A stretch of DNA of 64,000 nt from Palaemon carinicauda. Lineage: Eukaryota > Arthropoda > Malacostraca > Decapoda > Palaemonidae. Under the pieces are notes generated by a model, which was not told where the DNA came from, did not search any database, and worked only from the letters and a program-made list of their open reading frames with translations. A program made the translations under genes and the position numbers. Position 1 is the first letter of the stretch. Each line of letters begins with the position of its first letter. The stretch lies in contig NC_090731.1 of the NCBI RefSeq assembly GCF_036898095.1, forward strand, positions 136,954,845-137,018,844, read 5' to 3'. Shown piece by piece: positions 38,431-49,756 of the stretch.

Positions 38431-39380
38431 CTAAGTTGTTCCTCCCAATACCATCTTCTTCATAGAACTCATTAAGGGTTGGTCAATCAAGGGAGGCTGT
38501 CTCAAAGGCAGAATATCAGCTGGCAGCTTGGGTTCAGGCTTGATGTTAAGGTCATAAGGCAATGAAACATTATTCCCCTTCAAGAGATTAAGTGCTAAGG
38601 CTAACTTTTCTCTAGACCGAGAACCACATAATCCCAAGAAAGTCCAAAGGCGTAACACAGCATCATCAGCTGGAATAAGATCTGATAATTTAGAAGATTC
38701 CTCTCGAGAGAAAGGCTTACCTGTTTCACAAGGGGAAACAGACAAATCTCCCAGCCTTGAGACTTATCCAGCAATCAATTTGTTCCACTCTTCCCCACCT
38801 TATCTCCCAAAGAGACCAAAGTAAAAGGTTTAGAGGGCAGAGTACCAGGTTGAAGGAAGAGGTCTAGACAATTTCTTCAACCTTAAGGATGAGTCAGAAG
38901 GAGAGGAGTACTGCTTTGCCTTTTTCTACTACCTCCTGCTATACTGTATACCTTCCACTGGGAGGGTAAGCATTCCCTACATTCCTCACAGGGGGAATCT
39001 ATGTGACCAACATGTCCCATGCACGAAGGGCACAATGTATGAGGATCTACCTCTTTGCCACTCTTAAAAGGAATGCATCTTCCTAACACTCCCGAGCAGG
39101 TCCACATGTCCACCCTCACCATGAACAAGCATACACACATTCTCTGAAAAGAGAAAGAAAAGATTTTAGAAAGCCAAGTTTTAAGAGAAGTTGATAGCAT
39201 GACAGTGTTACTTGGCAGTAAGAGTCAAAGAGGCTGTTCAGTGTACCGGCAAGAGGGGAGGGACTTCTCCCATCACCGGCCAGTAATTAGCACCTACTGC
39301 CAACACCTTGTTATTTAGTTTTAACTTCCAAGGTAATCAATCTCCTACTAAAGGACAAAATTTTGTATTTGTATAGGAAC
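38431..39380 (-). mobile_element. DIRS family B left end with gag fragment (B2)
   Basis: 38883-39200 encodes a gag N terminus with a Cys module (DPHTLCPSCMGHVGH, SPCEECRECLPSQW), comparable to the start of B3 gag near 46800 and to A gag. 38431-38745 continues gag. Outside it, 39310-39380 (reverse complement CCTATACAAATACAAAATTTT and TAGGAGATTG) resembles the B-type ITR. The rest of the element is missing. Confidence 0.6.
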
Positions 39381-39446
39381 AGTTCTGCTTTTGATGTTTC
39401 ATGGCATTCTCTATCTCTTTTATGCTTACAGTACAGTATATCAATC

Positions 39447-39772
39447 ATGTCTAAAGGCTGCTCATGTTTGGCAGACGCAAAGGACAGTGACATTGCCCTA
39501 TCAAGCAGGACAAGGCCCAAGAGACTGACCATATATACAAATGATCAGCGTCCAAGCGTCCTCTCCAGACAAGCTAGGATCAAGGAGGGCCAGGCGAGGG
39601 CTACTGATGACTCAGCAGATAGACCTATAGGCTCCCCCAAACCCCCCATCCTTAGCTAACAAGGATGGTGAGGTTACAGTGACCAAAAGAACTAACAAGT
39701 TTGAGCAGGACTTGAACCCCAGTCTAGCATTCAACAGTCAGGGATGTTACCACATTGGCTACCACGACACTA
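39447..39772 (-). mobile_element. tRNA-derived SINE
   Basis: On the minus strand the 5' end (39772-39705) is tRNA-like: box A TGGTAGCCAATGTGG and box B GGGTTCAAGTCC, with the right spacing. About 255 bases of unrelated body follow. It lies in the former left end of the DIRS-B piece. Not a functional tRNA: the acceptor stem does not close. Confidence 0.6.
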
Positions 39773-39779
39773 AAGCGAT

Positions 39780-41690
39780 CAAGAGAGATTTGTAGCACTT
39801 GGCTTCTAACTCACGAGATATCCCTATATAGTATACGACATGTATGTCAAATGCTGATAATGGTGAACATTACAAGACAAATCTTCTCATAAATGAGAAT
39901 TCTGTTTTTAGAAGAACTGGGGCACATACCTGACAAGAGCTAACTACCCGTAATCCAAATACCAGAAATCCCTGAAGAAATATCATACACTCCGATAATT
40001 CAAATGTTCAGCAAACAAAATCCTGCTAATGTACAGTACTGAATTAATCAAACAGGAAACAAATGTGACAATGGCATTACTGTAGTAATGGAATATGCTT
40101 GGGAAAAATTCTTGAGGTTCTAGATCTGATTACCAAAGCTCCACTAGAATAAACATCGTAGGAAAATTATTATCGGGTGGGTTCACTGAATGGATAGGCT
40201 GGAAAGAACTATAATTACAAATTTATACTGGCAAGTGCCCAAAATATTTGAAGAAAACTGGAAAAAGGGGCTGATAAAGTCATAAAATTACGAGGAAAAG
40301 TTAACCATTAGGCTAATAAATATTAATGTTTTAAAACTGATCAAAATTATCTAGCATTGCAGGTAAAAATTGTGAAGACAATAATGTAGTTTGTATTTGT
40401 AGCAGGGTTCAAGCACGCATGCATGAATGGCTGTTCAACTGTCAGAGACAAAATACAGTAAGTCCGGGGACATTGAGTCTATGAATGTGACCCTGAGCGA
40501 TAAGGCTGTAAAATAAATACAGAGTAACTTACCGCTTAGGTGTTTGAAGCTTTCATAGAGCTTATCATTTTGATAACAGTGACAATTGTCTTAGCCCTTA
40601 CAACTAAGGAATGATATACTGTATATCAAACCCCTCACATTCTATTTAATGATGATCAAATATCAAAAGAATAATTTACAAGGCTTCATTTCATGCTTTT
40701 TGGAATATTCCTTAAAATATGTTTTCTTAGGTTCTTATGGCGCCATTTCTTCCATTTTTCTTTTATATAATCCTGCATCAGGTTTTACTAAACTATTCAT
40801 TATTGTTTTCCATATTTTTAATACTGTATACTATGAAAATGCCAACTGATAAATTTGCTGGCACAGATGGATTGCCTACTAAAGTCTTGAAGGTTTCATA
40901 CAACAGATTACTTTTGAAGTTTTATGTGGTGAGCATATTGAACATGGTAAACTGTGCTTTAGATGTTTTAGCTACAGTAGAGAATTCATAGCTCAACTGA
41001 AATAAAGTTCCAGGAATTATTACAAAACTTGGATACCCTGCATCTCCTTCCTTGATATAATAAGAAATCTTTTTTATATGGCTTATCTTAACTAGGGGAA
41101 TGGCTATACAGTATATTAAGCCCATAAGGGTCTTTGACCTGACTGTTTTACTTCAAACTAAATTTACTTTTTGAGGAAATAAAATAAAAATGCCAGGAAG
41201 TTTGTCCTTTTAGACCTTATCTAAACCTTTCATAAGTTAAGTACAGTAGGACTCTTCCTGAAAGTGGAAAATGTTACTTATCTATTAATCTTTATTAGTT
41301 GATAAAGAATAATTATGATGGTGTTAAAGCTCACATACCATATAATGGCACCATCCATTTAAAAGGAAATTTTCTTTTTTGTTACAAAGTTGCACTTAAT
41401 TTTTTTCCCATCTGTTATAATTTCAAGCTATTCCAACTTTACTCACTTTACCTTCTCCATTTAACAACAAATGCTTCGGACAAGCACTGCAGCAATCTAG
41501 AAATGAAACTGCGTAGATTTGAGAAACTAATTTACAATACTACTACTTCTTATCATACTACTCTTTTTTTTTAATAATAAAAACACTCTCTCTTTATGTT
41601 TAATTTAGTTTTATATTCAAGATAAGATGAGGGCTTGTTTAATAGTTTTACGTTTCAAGCCAAGAGGAAATATGATTAATCTGAAAGTAA
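39780..41690. other. No recognisable gene
   Basis: AT-rich, short random frames only, on both strands. Confidence 0.5.
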
Positions 41691-42379
41691 TCTGTACTTT
41701 TCTTAACCATACAAACCTGAGTTCTTTACATAGGAGATGGAAATTAGCACAAGGGAGAACACGGCTATAAAAACTTTTAACGAGGTGTCAACAATTTCAA
41801 ATTTTGAATCTGTTCCAACACGAATACAAACCCTCATTTTTTACATAGGAGACTCACCCTATGGTGGGTGGAAGTCCTCTTTACAACTGGCAGGAACTTT
41901 AATACCTGGGATCAATGCATCAAAGCATGGTAATACATGAGGTGAGCATACTGATACTGCATTACCCAGTGGCATGCCAATGCCGGAGGGTCAATAGCCC
42001 GAGGCAAGGTGGGAAGTGTGTAGAATACTAATGTGACACTGTCTAGGCATCCTAGAAGCAATGGGTTTGCGATTATACACACTGTGGTTTTACCTATACC
42101 CCATCTCCACCTCATAAGGAGAATTGGGGCATAACTAGATATACAGGTACTGTATTACTAGATATAATAGCTAAGCAGCTACATGGGGCTTACCTGCAGT
42201 ATAATAGAAATCCTGGTGATAGGGAAGCTGGCTGCTGTACCACATGAGAGAAGAAAATGAAGAAAAGAAAGGAGGCCAGTCACTCTTTCCAGTCATCCTA
42301 CACTAAATCCATAACCTCTGTCTTCAACTAACTGTTAATAGTCCTCTGAGGGAGCAAGGTAGCTATACCACTTTCTGAT

Positions 42380-43290
42380 CAGGGTTATGTCTTGCAGGTA
42401 GTGAGCTGTGAAGGTGGTTTGGTGCCTCCATACTCCCAACTGTAGTGCCTGCATCACAGAAAGATTTTCTTTCTGAATTCCAGGGACATGCTTATGTCTC
42501 TGACATCATGAGCTCTGAGTTTTGCCCTTCCTTGTTGGGAAGGAGAGAGATTAATGGTACAGTCAATGACCAGTGTAATCCAAGAAGAGAATGTGTTCTT
42601 TTTTATCTTATTCACCCTAACCATACTGAAAAACAGATGTTTCATATGAGGGCAAACTCCCCTTGTGAATTTGAGATAGTGCCTTAGCGCTCACACAGGA
42701 CACAAAAGCAGTCGATCAGGATCATCAGTTACATCCCGAAGACTCGAAATCTGAAAGGATGTGAACCTGGATTTGGAGTCTTCACAACGAAATAAGGGAT
42801 GAAGTCAAATGAAACCTGGCCCCATCCCCTTGAAAAGGCAATGTTGTAGGAAAGACCATGCAGCCCACTGATTCTTCTAGTTAAGGCCACAGAGAGCTAA
42901 AAGACCCTCCTATCCATCAAGTTTCAGTAAGAGGCTACACTCAGCACTTTGTATGGAGCTCCTTTAGAGGAACGTAGGACTTCCGTAACATTCCATGGAG
43001 GAAGTCTAACTTCCGACTCGGGGCAAGCTTGCTCAAAGCTCCGTATGAGCATAGACAACTCTGCTGAAGAGGAAATATCAACTCCTTTCAGTTTAAAGAC
43101 CTGACTCAAGGCTGAGCAATAGCCTTTCACAGCCAACACTGGGCAGTTTTTCCTCCCGAAGGTAAAGTAAAAACTTGGTAATGAAAGGGATATTGGCTCC
43201 AACAGGAGAGACACCCCTTCTACGCCGCAAACGACAATAGATAGCCCATTTTGCCTATTATTCCACTGAGGATGATGACCTCCTGAAGTA
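42380..43290 (-). pseudogene. B3 tyrosine recombinase remnant
   Basis: 42924-43214 has VLAVKGYCSALSQVFKLKGV and PPWNVTEVLRSSKGAPYKVL, the N-terminal/core part. Near 42510 the catalytic AHDVRD (His-x-x-Arg) survives and near 42390 HYLQDI supplies the nucleophile Tyr. Central portion deleted or unrecognisable. Confidence 0.65.
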
Positions 43291-43639
43291 TCCAGACATC
43301 TTTTTCACTATTGGCAGCAAAAGTGCCCTCTCAAAGTGAGCACTTTCCTCAAGAGGCAGAATGGGGGGGAACACATAGACCTCCAGGTTGTTTCACGGGT
43401 GTTGGAAAGCATCCTGTGGGTAGGGTACTGGCAAGCAATACACCAGAAGTTTCCGGTTTAGGAACGTTGACAATAAGTCTATGTTTGGCAAATCCCACAA
43501 AGTTATTACTTTGTTTGCTATCCGAGGACTGAAAGATCCCTCGGATCCAACTATCGAAATTGTATTTTAGCCTGGCATGAACCGGGTTGACAGGGAAACC
43601 TCATTGTTCTCCATCCAATGCAGGATTTCCATAGCAAAT

Positions 43640-44720
43640 TGTCCAAGTTGTTGTTAATAGTACCTCTTTATTTGTTTAAGTACTCCACAACGGTCGTGTT
43701 GTCCCTCATCAACACAACCGAGTTACCTATTAGAAGTTGTTGGAACTGTTGAAGAGCAAGGAATGTAGCTTTCAACTTTAGGTTTATACTGTATGACAAA
43801 GCCGCTCTGACTTGGACCATATTCGGGAGGCCATGTGCTGCACTGTAGCAGATGAGTCTCCCTACACTTCTTTTGATGCATCAGTATAAAGTATCAAACC
43901 CGTGGGAAGAAAAATGTCTATGCCTCTGAGGAGGTTGGAGATGAAACTCCACCAACTTCGGTCTTTCTTCTGCTCTATCACCACCAGAATGAACATTTCA
44001 GGAGGGTCCCTGCTCCCGAGACCAAAAGATCTTCAGTTGCCATTGAAGTGAGCCTATGAAAAGATAACTGTTTGACAATAGGCGCTCTAACGAGGCCAGG
44101 TGACCTAACAGTCTCTGCTACTGGTGGGCTGGCAGCGATTGTCCTACGAAGGAAAGAATTTGGCTTGAATGGTATTTATCTTCATTTCCAGGGATACCAT
44201 TTACTGGTATGGCTGTAAGTTCGACTTTTCCATTTATTACGGTCCCCAGATTGAGGCAAAACCGGAAGTCTGTCACAATGTAGAAAAAGGTTTCCATTGA
44301 GTCTGCCAGGATCATCCAGTCATCTAGATAACACAGACGAATGACATTGGCTTAGGCCTATGCTGAGACTACGGTGAACACCTGAAGGGCTGTTGACAGG
44401 TCAAAGCACACCACCCTGAATAAGTAGTATACCTTGTAGTGCAAAACGAACCAGAGGTACCTTCTTGATGATGGATGGATCGGGATCTGGAAGTACGCAT
44501 CCTTTAGGTCCAACGAGATCATAAAGTCTTTTGGTGTTATCCTGCCTGACTGGTTACAGTCTCCATCTTGAACATAGTCCGTTGGACATACTTGCTCAGA
44601 GCTGAGAGATCGATGACTGGTCTCCAGACTCCAGAAGCCTCTTCAATGAGAAAGAGTCGATTTTAAAAGCCTGGGGACCTGTTGAGGCCTTCTTGGAGAG
44701 TTCCCTGCTTTAACATGGTC
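43640..44720 (-). pseudogene. B3 reverse transcriptase and RNase H remnant
   Basis: Translation with stops gives SLDLKDAYFQIPIHPSSRR near 44500, VVCFDLSTAL near 44400 and LCYLDDWMILADSM near 44310 (YLDD box kept), then an RNase H piece with RDNTTVVEYLNK near 43700. Same layout as A1 RT but only distantly related. Confidence 0.7.
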
Positions 44721-44879
44721 TGGATTTCTGCTCGAAGGGCTTTGACCTTCGCTGACCCCACCATAGCAAACGACAACAATCTCACTGCGGGACGAATCAG
44801 GGGAGGAGGAGAGCTGGTGAATGGGATAGCGTAACCTGACCGGAGGACACTTAATATCCAAGGTTCTGACCAGTGGCAT

Positions 44880-46890
44880 TACCATCTTCATCACCCTAGT
44901 AGTCTCGGGTATTTCCCCACCATTTGTACTGTAAGAAGGAAGCCATCTCTAGCAGGGACATGACCTCGTCCACCAGGTCTCCCTCCTCGTCCTCTGGCTC
45001 TCTTTCCCTAAAAGGGCACCCTTTGGGGATTACCCTTCTGTGGCTGGTACAGTATTGCCTTTGGCCAACCTTAACGGACTTATGGCCTTGTATTGGACTT
45101 GATGCAGGAGAATCCTTAGGCCCAGCAGGTGTCAACAAGGAAGGTAGAGATGTAACAACTCCATAGAGGAGGGAGTCTTGGTTCACCATCCCCCACATCT
45201 CGGTCACTGACTTAATGTCTTCAAGAGGAAAAAAAGACGCATCTTACAGAACAGTTACGGAGAAAATTTATCTCCCTTCTCTTCACCTGTCTCCAAAACC
45301 TAAGACATAAGAAAGTCGCATCTCTTCAGGACAAAGTTGGACCACTGGTTAGCTGCATTATGAGTTAAAAACTCCTTTGGCCATCTTTCCTGGGATCAGT
45401 CAAGTTATCAAAAGTGGTTATAAACCCTACCGTCCCCAAACACTGATCCAACCAGCAGAGGCCCGAAGCATAGCTTTCACCATCCTGTTAATGTTTGAGG
45501 TGTCAGTAAGTGTAAAAACCACTGAATGGGCAACCAGTTTCTCTGCTTTCAAGCCTTGGGCAAAGAGTTGAAATTTCCACATCTAGAGGCAGAGGAGAAG
45601 GGTCGTTGTTTCGTATGCTATAAAACTTCCTTTGCCTCACAAATGGTAAGGGAAGTAGTTTCGTAGAATGGCCAGCCCTAAGGGAATCCTTCCTCGCAGA
45701 AATCTATGAGTCAACTTTCACAAAAGACAAATGTGCGAGTCTAGACCACAGAAGCTCTAGCCATGATCTATTGGCCCTGGAAGCACGGCATAGGATGTCT
45801 ATGGCCATGTGTCTCCCCTTAGGATGTGAGTAGAGAGCCTTGTCAAGGTCATTAACCTGCCTCATGTAATTCAGAACTTGCAAGAAGGTCAACTCTAACT
45901 TGCCTTCCTGCATGTCAGGAGTCTTCGGGCAGACTGGAGGTGGTAGAGCTTGGAAGCCCAGTTCTTAGGAAGCATGCTTGGGTCTTTCCTCTCCCAAACC
46001 ATACTAGTAAAGGAAACAATGATGCTGGCATCCCCCTTCTGCCCTTCAGTATAAAGTAACTTAGCAAAGCACAGGTGGGCACACCGAGTGCACAGTGCTC
46101 TTATGCCAGTCAGGTAAGTGCGATGGGGATTGCACCTGGCAAGTAAAAACAGTAGTCTGGGGAACACTCGCCTGACCGCTACCCTTGCTTGTTCTCGCCG
46201 CAAACCCACCCCGAAGGGTGAGTATGCTGGGGTGATGGTCGCCAGAACAGTACACTGCAGATTCTCTCATGGGAGAGGATCCGCTGCAGAGGAATAAAGT
46301 CCAGGGGTCAAGAGACCGAGCAGAAGGGACTTCCTTCTTTCGTCTCGAGAGAGGGAAGTGCCGAAAGCCACAATCACAACAGGAACAGATGTATTGTCCT
46401 GCTGTGCCCCACGAACCAACACCTCTAGTAACCTGTCTTTCAACGGGAAACCCGAGAGAGTTCCAAGGAAGGCCACAGGAAATAAAGTGTTTTACGTGAT
46501 GTGGACTCCCCAGGGGAGATGGAAAGCGCTTTCTGACCCGAGAGGTAAATAGCAATCCCTCTTACTCAATCAACCGCCAGAGGAGGCCAAATGAGAAGAG
46601 GGGCAGAGGAGAGGGTACCAGGAGAGGAAGGAAGTTGTTGGGATTTCTTCAACTTTGAGGAAGACCCCAAAGTCGAAGAATTCCTTTGGGACTTCTTCCT
46701 CCTCCTGCCATATCACTCCCACTAGGAAGATGACCACTCCTGACACTCATTGCATGGGGACCCCTTCGTGTAAGTGCCCTCTGCACGAAGGGCAAAGCTG
46801 GTGAGGATCCGTCTCCCACACTGACACAAACGTGCCGCAAGAGCAGCCCAGTATGGAAGGACACATCCGCATGTCAGCAAACTCAAAGTT
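44880..46890 (-). pseudogene. B3 gag remnant
   Basis: Near 46780-46870 a Cys-rich start (ETDPHQLCPSCRGHLHEG) parallels B2. The remaining 1.9 kb has several frames of about 70-160 codons broken by shifts, rich in Ser/Pro. Assigned by position and the N-terminal module. Confidence 0.5.
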
Positions 46891-47169
46891 AACCACTCAC
46901 GCCTGAAGAGAGAAAGAAAATTATTGAAGTCTTTATTAGGAAAGTCAGTTCCAGGAGCATGGAAGAGAACGTCCGCTTTCTACCACGGCTAAAATCAAAG
47001 TGGGGTTATTGTGAGTGAGTGGGGGAAGGGGCAGTGTTTCTCTGCTACTCACTAGTAACAACCAGACTGGTTAGTGACACCTTGTTAAAAGATTTTATGG
47101 CAGTGTTCAAGCTTGCGCTACTTTCTATCTCCTAGGTAAAGAACAAAGGTTTGTATTCATGTCGGGACA

Positions 47170-47837
47170 ACTACTGATTTTACTCTTATTTTCTTTTTAG
47201 GTGATGCTGCTATCATTGTTACATGATACTATTACTTTAAAAAAGATGCTTTGAAATATTATTGTCCTCATCATCTCACACAATGTGCCAGTGCACATGT
47301 TTCCTCCTACCTCAGGGTAATAGAGCCCTTGAGTAAACGTCATCAGACCTTGCTCTCTATAGTAATGGGATTTTCTTTTTAATAATACTGTACATATTGT
47401 TTATCTCTTTTCATTTCAATAAAAATGGAAGTACAGTAATCATTATTTTTCTCCTTTCTACCCTTTCATTCAATGCTTAATAGTACAGTGTAAATTCTCA
47501 TGGTAAACTAATTTTCCACTTCATCAGAGACCTATCTACCACAACATAGTTTTCCACTACCTCTCTTCCCATTAGCTATTGTAATACATTTTGGGTATCA
47601 AGAATCTCTTACTCCTCACATATTCTGTAATCTTGAGCATGTCTTAAGATACCATTTGTTCCTTTAGCTATTTCAGCCAACATCTTTCCCACAGCAGCCA
47701 CAAGGACTCTTTCTTGACTTTCCTCTTTTTTCCTGTTTCTTTCCAACCACTATTTGTTTTGTTGATTTGTCTTAATTATCCCCTCTTCATTCAGATTCTA
47801 TGTCTTCTAAAAATTTACCAACATGTTCCCTAAACAT
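47170..47837. other. No recognisable feature
   Basis: AT-rich spacer between B3 and A3. Confidence 0.5.
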
Positions 47838-48030
47838 GTTATTTTTATTAGTAAAATAAATTTTTGAATATACTTACCCGATAATCATGTAGCTGTCAAC
47901 TCCGTTGCCCGACAGAATTCTATGGAGGGATACGCCAGCTATCACAATACTAGAAGGGGGTGTACTTACCAGCGCCACCTGTGGCCAGGTACTCAAGTAC
48001 TTCTTGTTGACACCTCCTCAATTATTCCTC
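47838..48030 (-). repeat. A3 right inverted terminal repeat
   Basis: Reverse complement of 54441-54612 in its inner part, no mismatch seen. Confidence 0.92.
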
Positions 48031-48070
48031 GGTCCACTGGTTCTCTCTGGGGAGGAAGGGAGGGTCGATT

Positions 48071-48165
48071 AAATCATGATTATCGGGTAAGTATATTCAA
48101 AAATTTATTTTACTAATAAAAATAACATTTTTCAATATTAAACTTACCCGATAATCATGTAGCTG
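48071..48165 (-). repeat. A3 internal complementary region
   Basis: Carries the subfamily-specific core twice, in opposite orientations (CATGATTATCGGG and CCCGATAATCATG), around the AAC|ATTTTT junction. Confidence 0.88.
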
Positions 48166-48562
48166 ATTCACACCCAGGGGGGTGGGTGAAAACCAGTGTA
48201 CAAGATTAAAGGATAGCTAAGTATCCCATATTTCATATAACAGTTATCTCAAATAACAATGAAATAATAAGTACCTGGTAAGGAAGTCGAATTGAACCGT
48301 TACTCTGCCTCTTTTTTAAGTTCGTCTTCCTTACTGAGCGCAGCGTTCCTCTTGGAGGCTGAATCAACCCAAAGGTGCCAAAGTATATGGGGTTGCAACC
48401 CCTACTAAAGGACCTCTACAAAACCTCTAACCCAGGCGCTTCTCAAGAATGAATAGACCACCCGCCAAATCAACAGGATGCGGAAGGCTTCTTAGCCTAC
48501 CGTAACAACCATAAAAACAACAATAAAAGCATTCAAGAGAAAGGTTAAAAAAGGTTATGGGA

Positions 48563-49756
48563 TTAAGGGAATGTAGTGGCTGAGCCCTCACCTACTACTG
48601 CACTCGCTGCTACGAATGGTCCCAGGGTGTAGCAGTTCTCGTAAAGAGACTGGACATCTTTCAGATAAAATGATGCAAACACTGACTTGCTCCTCCAATA
48701 GGTTGCATCCATTATGCTCTGCAGAGAACGGTTTTTATTAAAGGCCATCGAAGTAGCTACGGCTCTTACTTCGTGGGTCCTTACCTTCAGCAATGCAAGG
48801 TCTTCCTCCTTTAAGTGAGAGTGGGCTTCTCTAATCAGAAGCCTTATATAGTATGAAACCCCATTCTTGGACATGGGCCTCGAAGGTTTCTTGATGGCAC
48901 ACCATAAGGCTTCTGACTGTCCTCGAAGAGGTTTAGACCTCTTAAGATAAAATTTGAGAGCTCTGACAGGGCAAAGAACTCTCTCTAGTTCGTTACCTAC
49001 CATGTTGGAGAGGCTAGGTATTTCAAACGATCTAGGCCAAGGACGTGAAGGAAGCTCGTTCTTTGCTAGGAATCCAAGCTGAAAAGAACATGTTGCAGAT
49101 TCGGTCGTGAAACCAATGTTCTTGCTGAAGGCATGAACCTCACTGACTCTCTTAGCTGTTGCAAGGCAGACGAGAAAGAGAGTCTTGAGGGTAAGGTCCT
49201 TGAAGGAAGCTGACTGGAGAGGTTCGAACCTAGGAGACATAAGGAACCTTAAGACTACATCTAGGTTCCAGCCTGGAGTGGATAGACGACGCTCTTTAGA
49301 CGTCTCAAAAGACTTAAGAATGTCTTAAAGGTCCTTGTTGGAAGAAAGGTCCAAACCTCTGTGGCGGAGAACTGAAGCCAACATACTCCTATATCCTTTA
49401 ATCGTAGGGGCTGAAAGGGATCTCTCATTCCTAAGATGTAGAAGGAAGTCAGCTATTTGGGTCACAGAGGTATTGGTAGAGGATATTGAATTGGCTCTAC
49501 ACCAGCTTCGGAAGACCTCCCACTTAGACTGGCAGACTCTACGAGTGGAAACCCTTCTCGCTCTGGCAATCGCACTGGCTGCCTCCTTCGAAAAGCCTCT
49601 AGCTCTAGCGAATCTTTCGACAGTCTGAAGGCAGTCAGCCGAAGAGCGTGGAGGTTTGGGTGCAACCTGTCTACGTGAGGTTGACGTAGAAGGTCCACTC
49701 TTAGAGGTAGAGTCCTGGGGATGTCGACTAGCCATTGAAGTACCTCTGTGAACCAT
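48563..49756 (-). pseudogene. A3 tyrosine recombinase with one nonsense codon
   Basis: From ATG 49756 (MVHRGTS) the frame runs to TAA at 49325-49327, where A1 and A2 have Gln (LSNNKDLQDLL), then continues in the same frame to 48563. The second part has Arg in ATAKRVSEVHAF, HEVRAVATS and Tyr in SFYLKDV. All catalytic residues are downstream of the stop. Otherwise intact; a single-lesion pseudogene unless the stop is read through. Confidence 0.88.

Larger units (their letters stand above)
41700..47165 (-). mobile_element. DIRS family B copy B3, decayed full-length
   Basis: Left part (41709-41800: TTCTTTACATAGGAGATG, then TTTTAACGAGGTGTCA) matches the reverse complement of 47067-47165 (TTCTTTACCTAGGAGATA, TTTTAACAAGGTGTCA), so the ends are inverted repeats. 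A second block at 41815-41860 is ICR-like. Interior in minus orientation: gag, RT, RNase H and YR remnants in DIRS order. Heavily mutated, so older than the family A copies. Confidence 0.72.

Noticed and set aside
39705..39772. tRNA gene on the minus strand
   Set aside because: A and B boxes are present but the acceptor stem does not close and a SINE-type body follows.
44118..44315. 65-codon frame as a small gene
   Set aside because: It is part of the decayed family B RT, directly behind the YLDD box.
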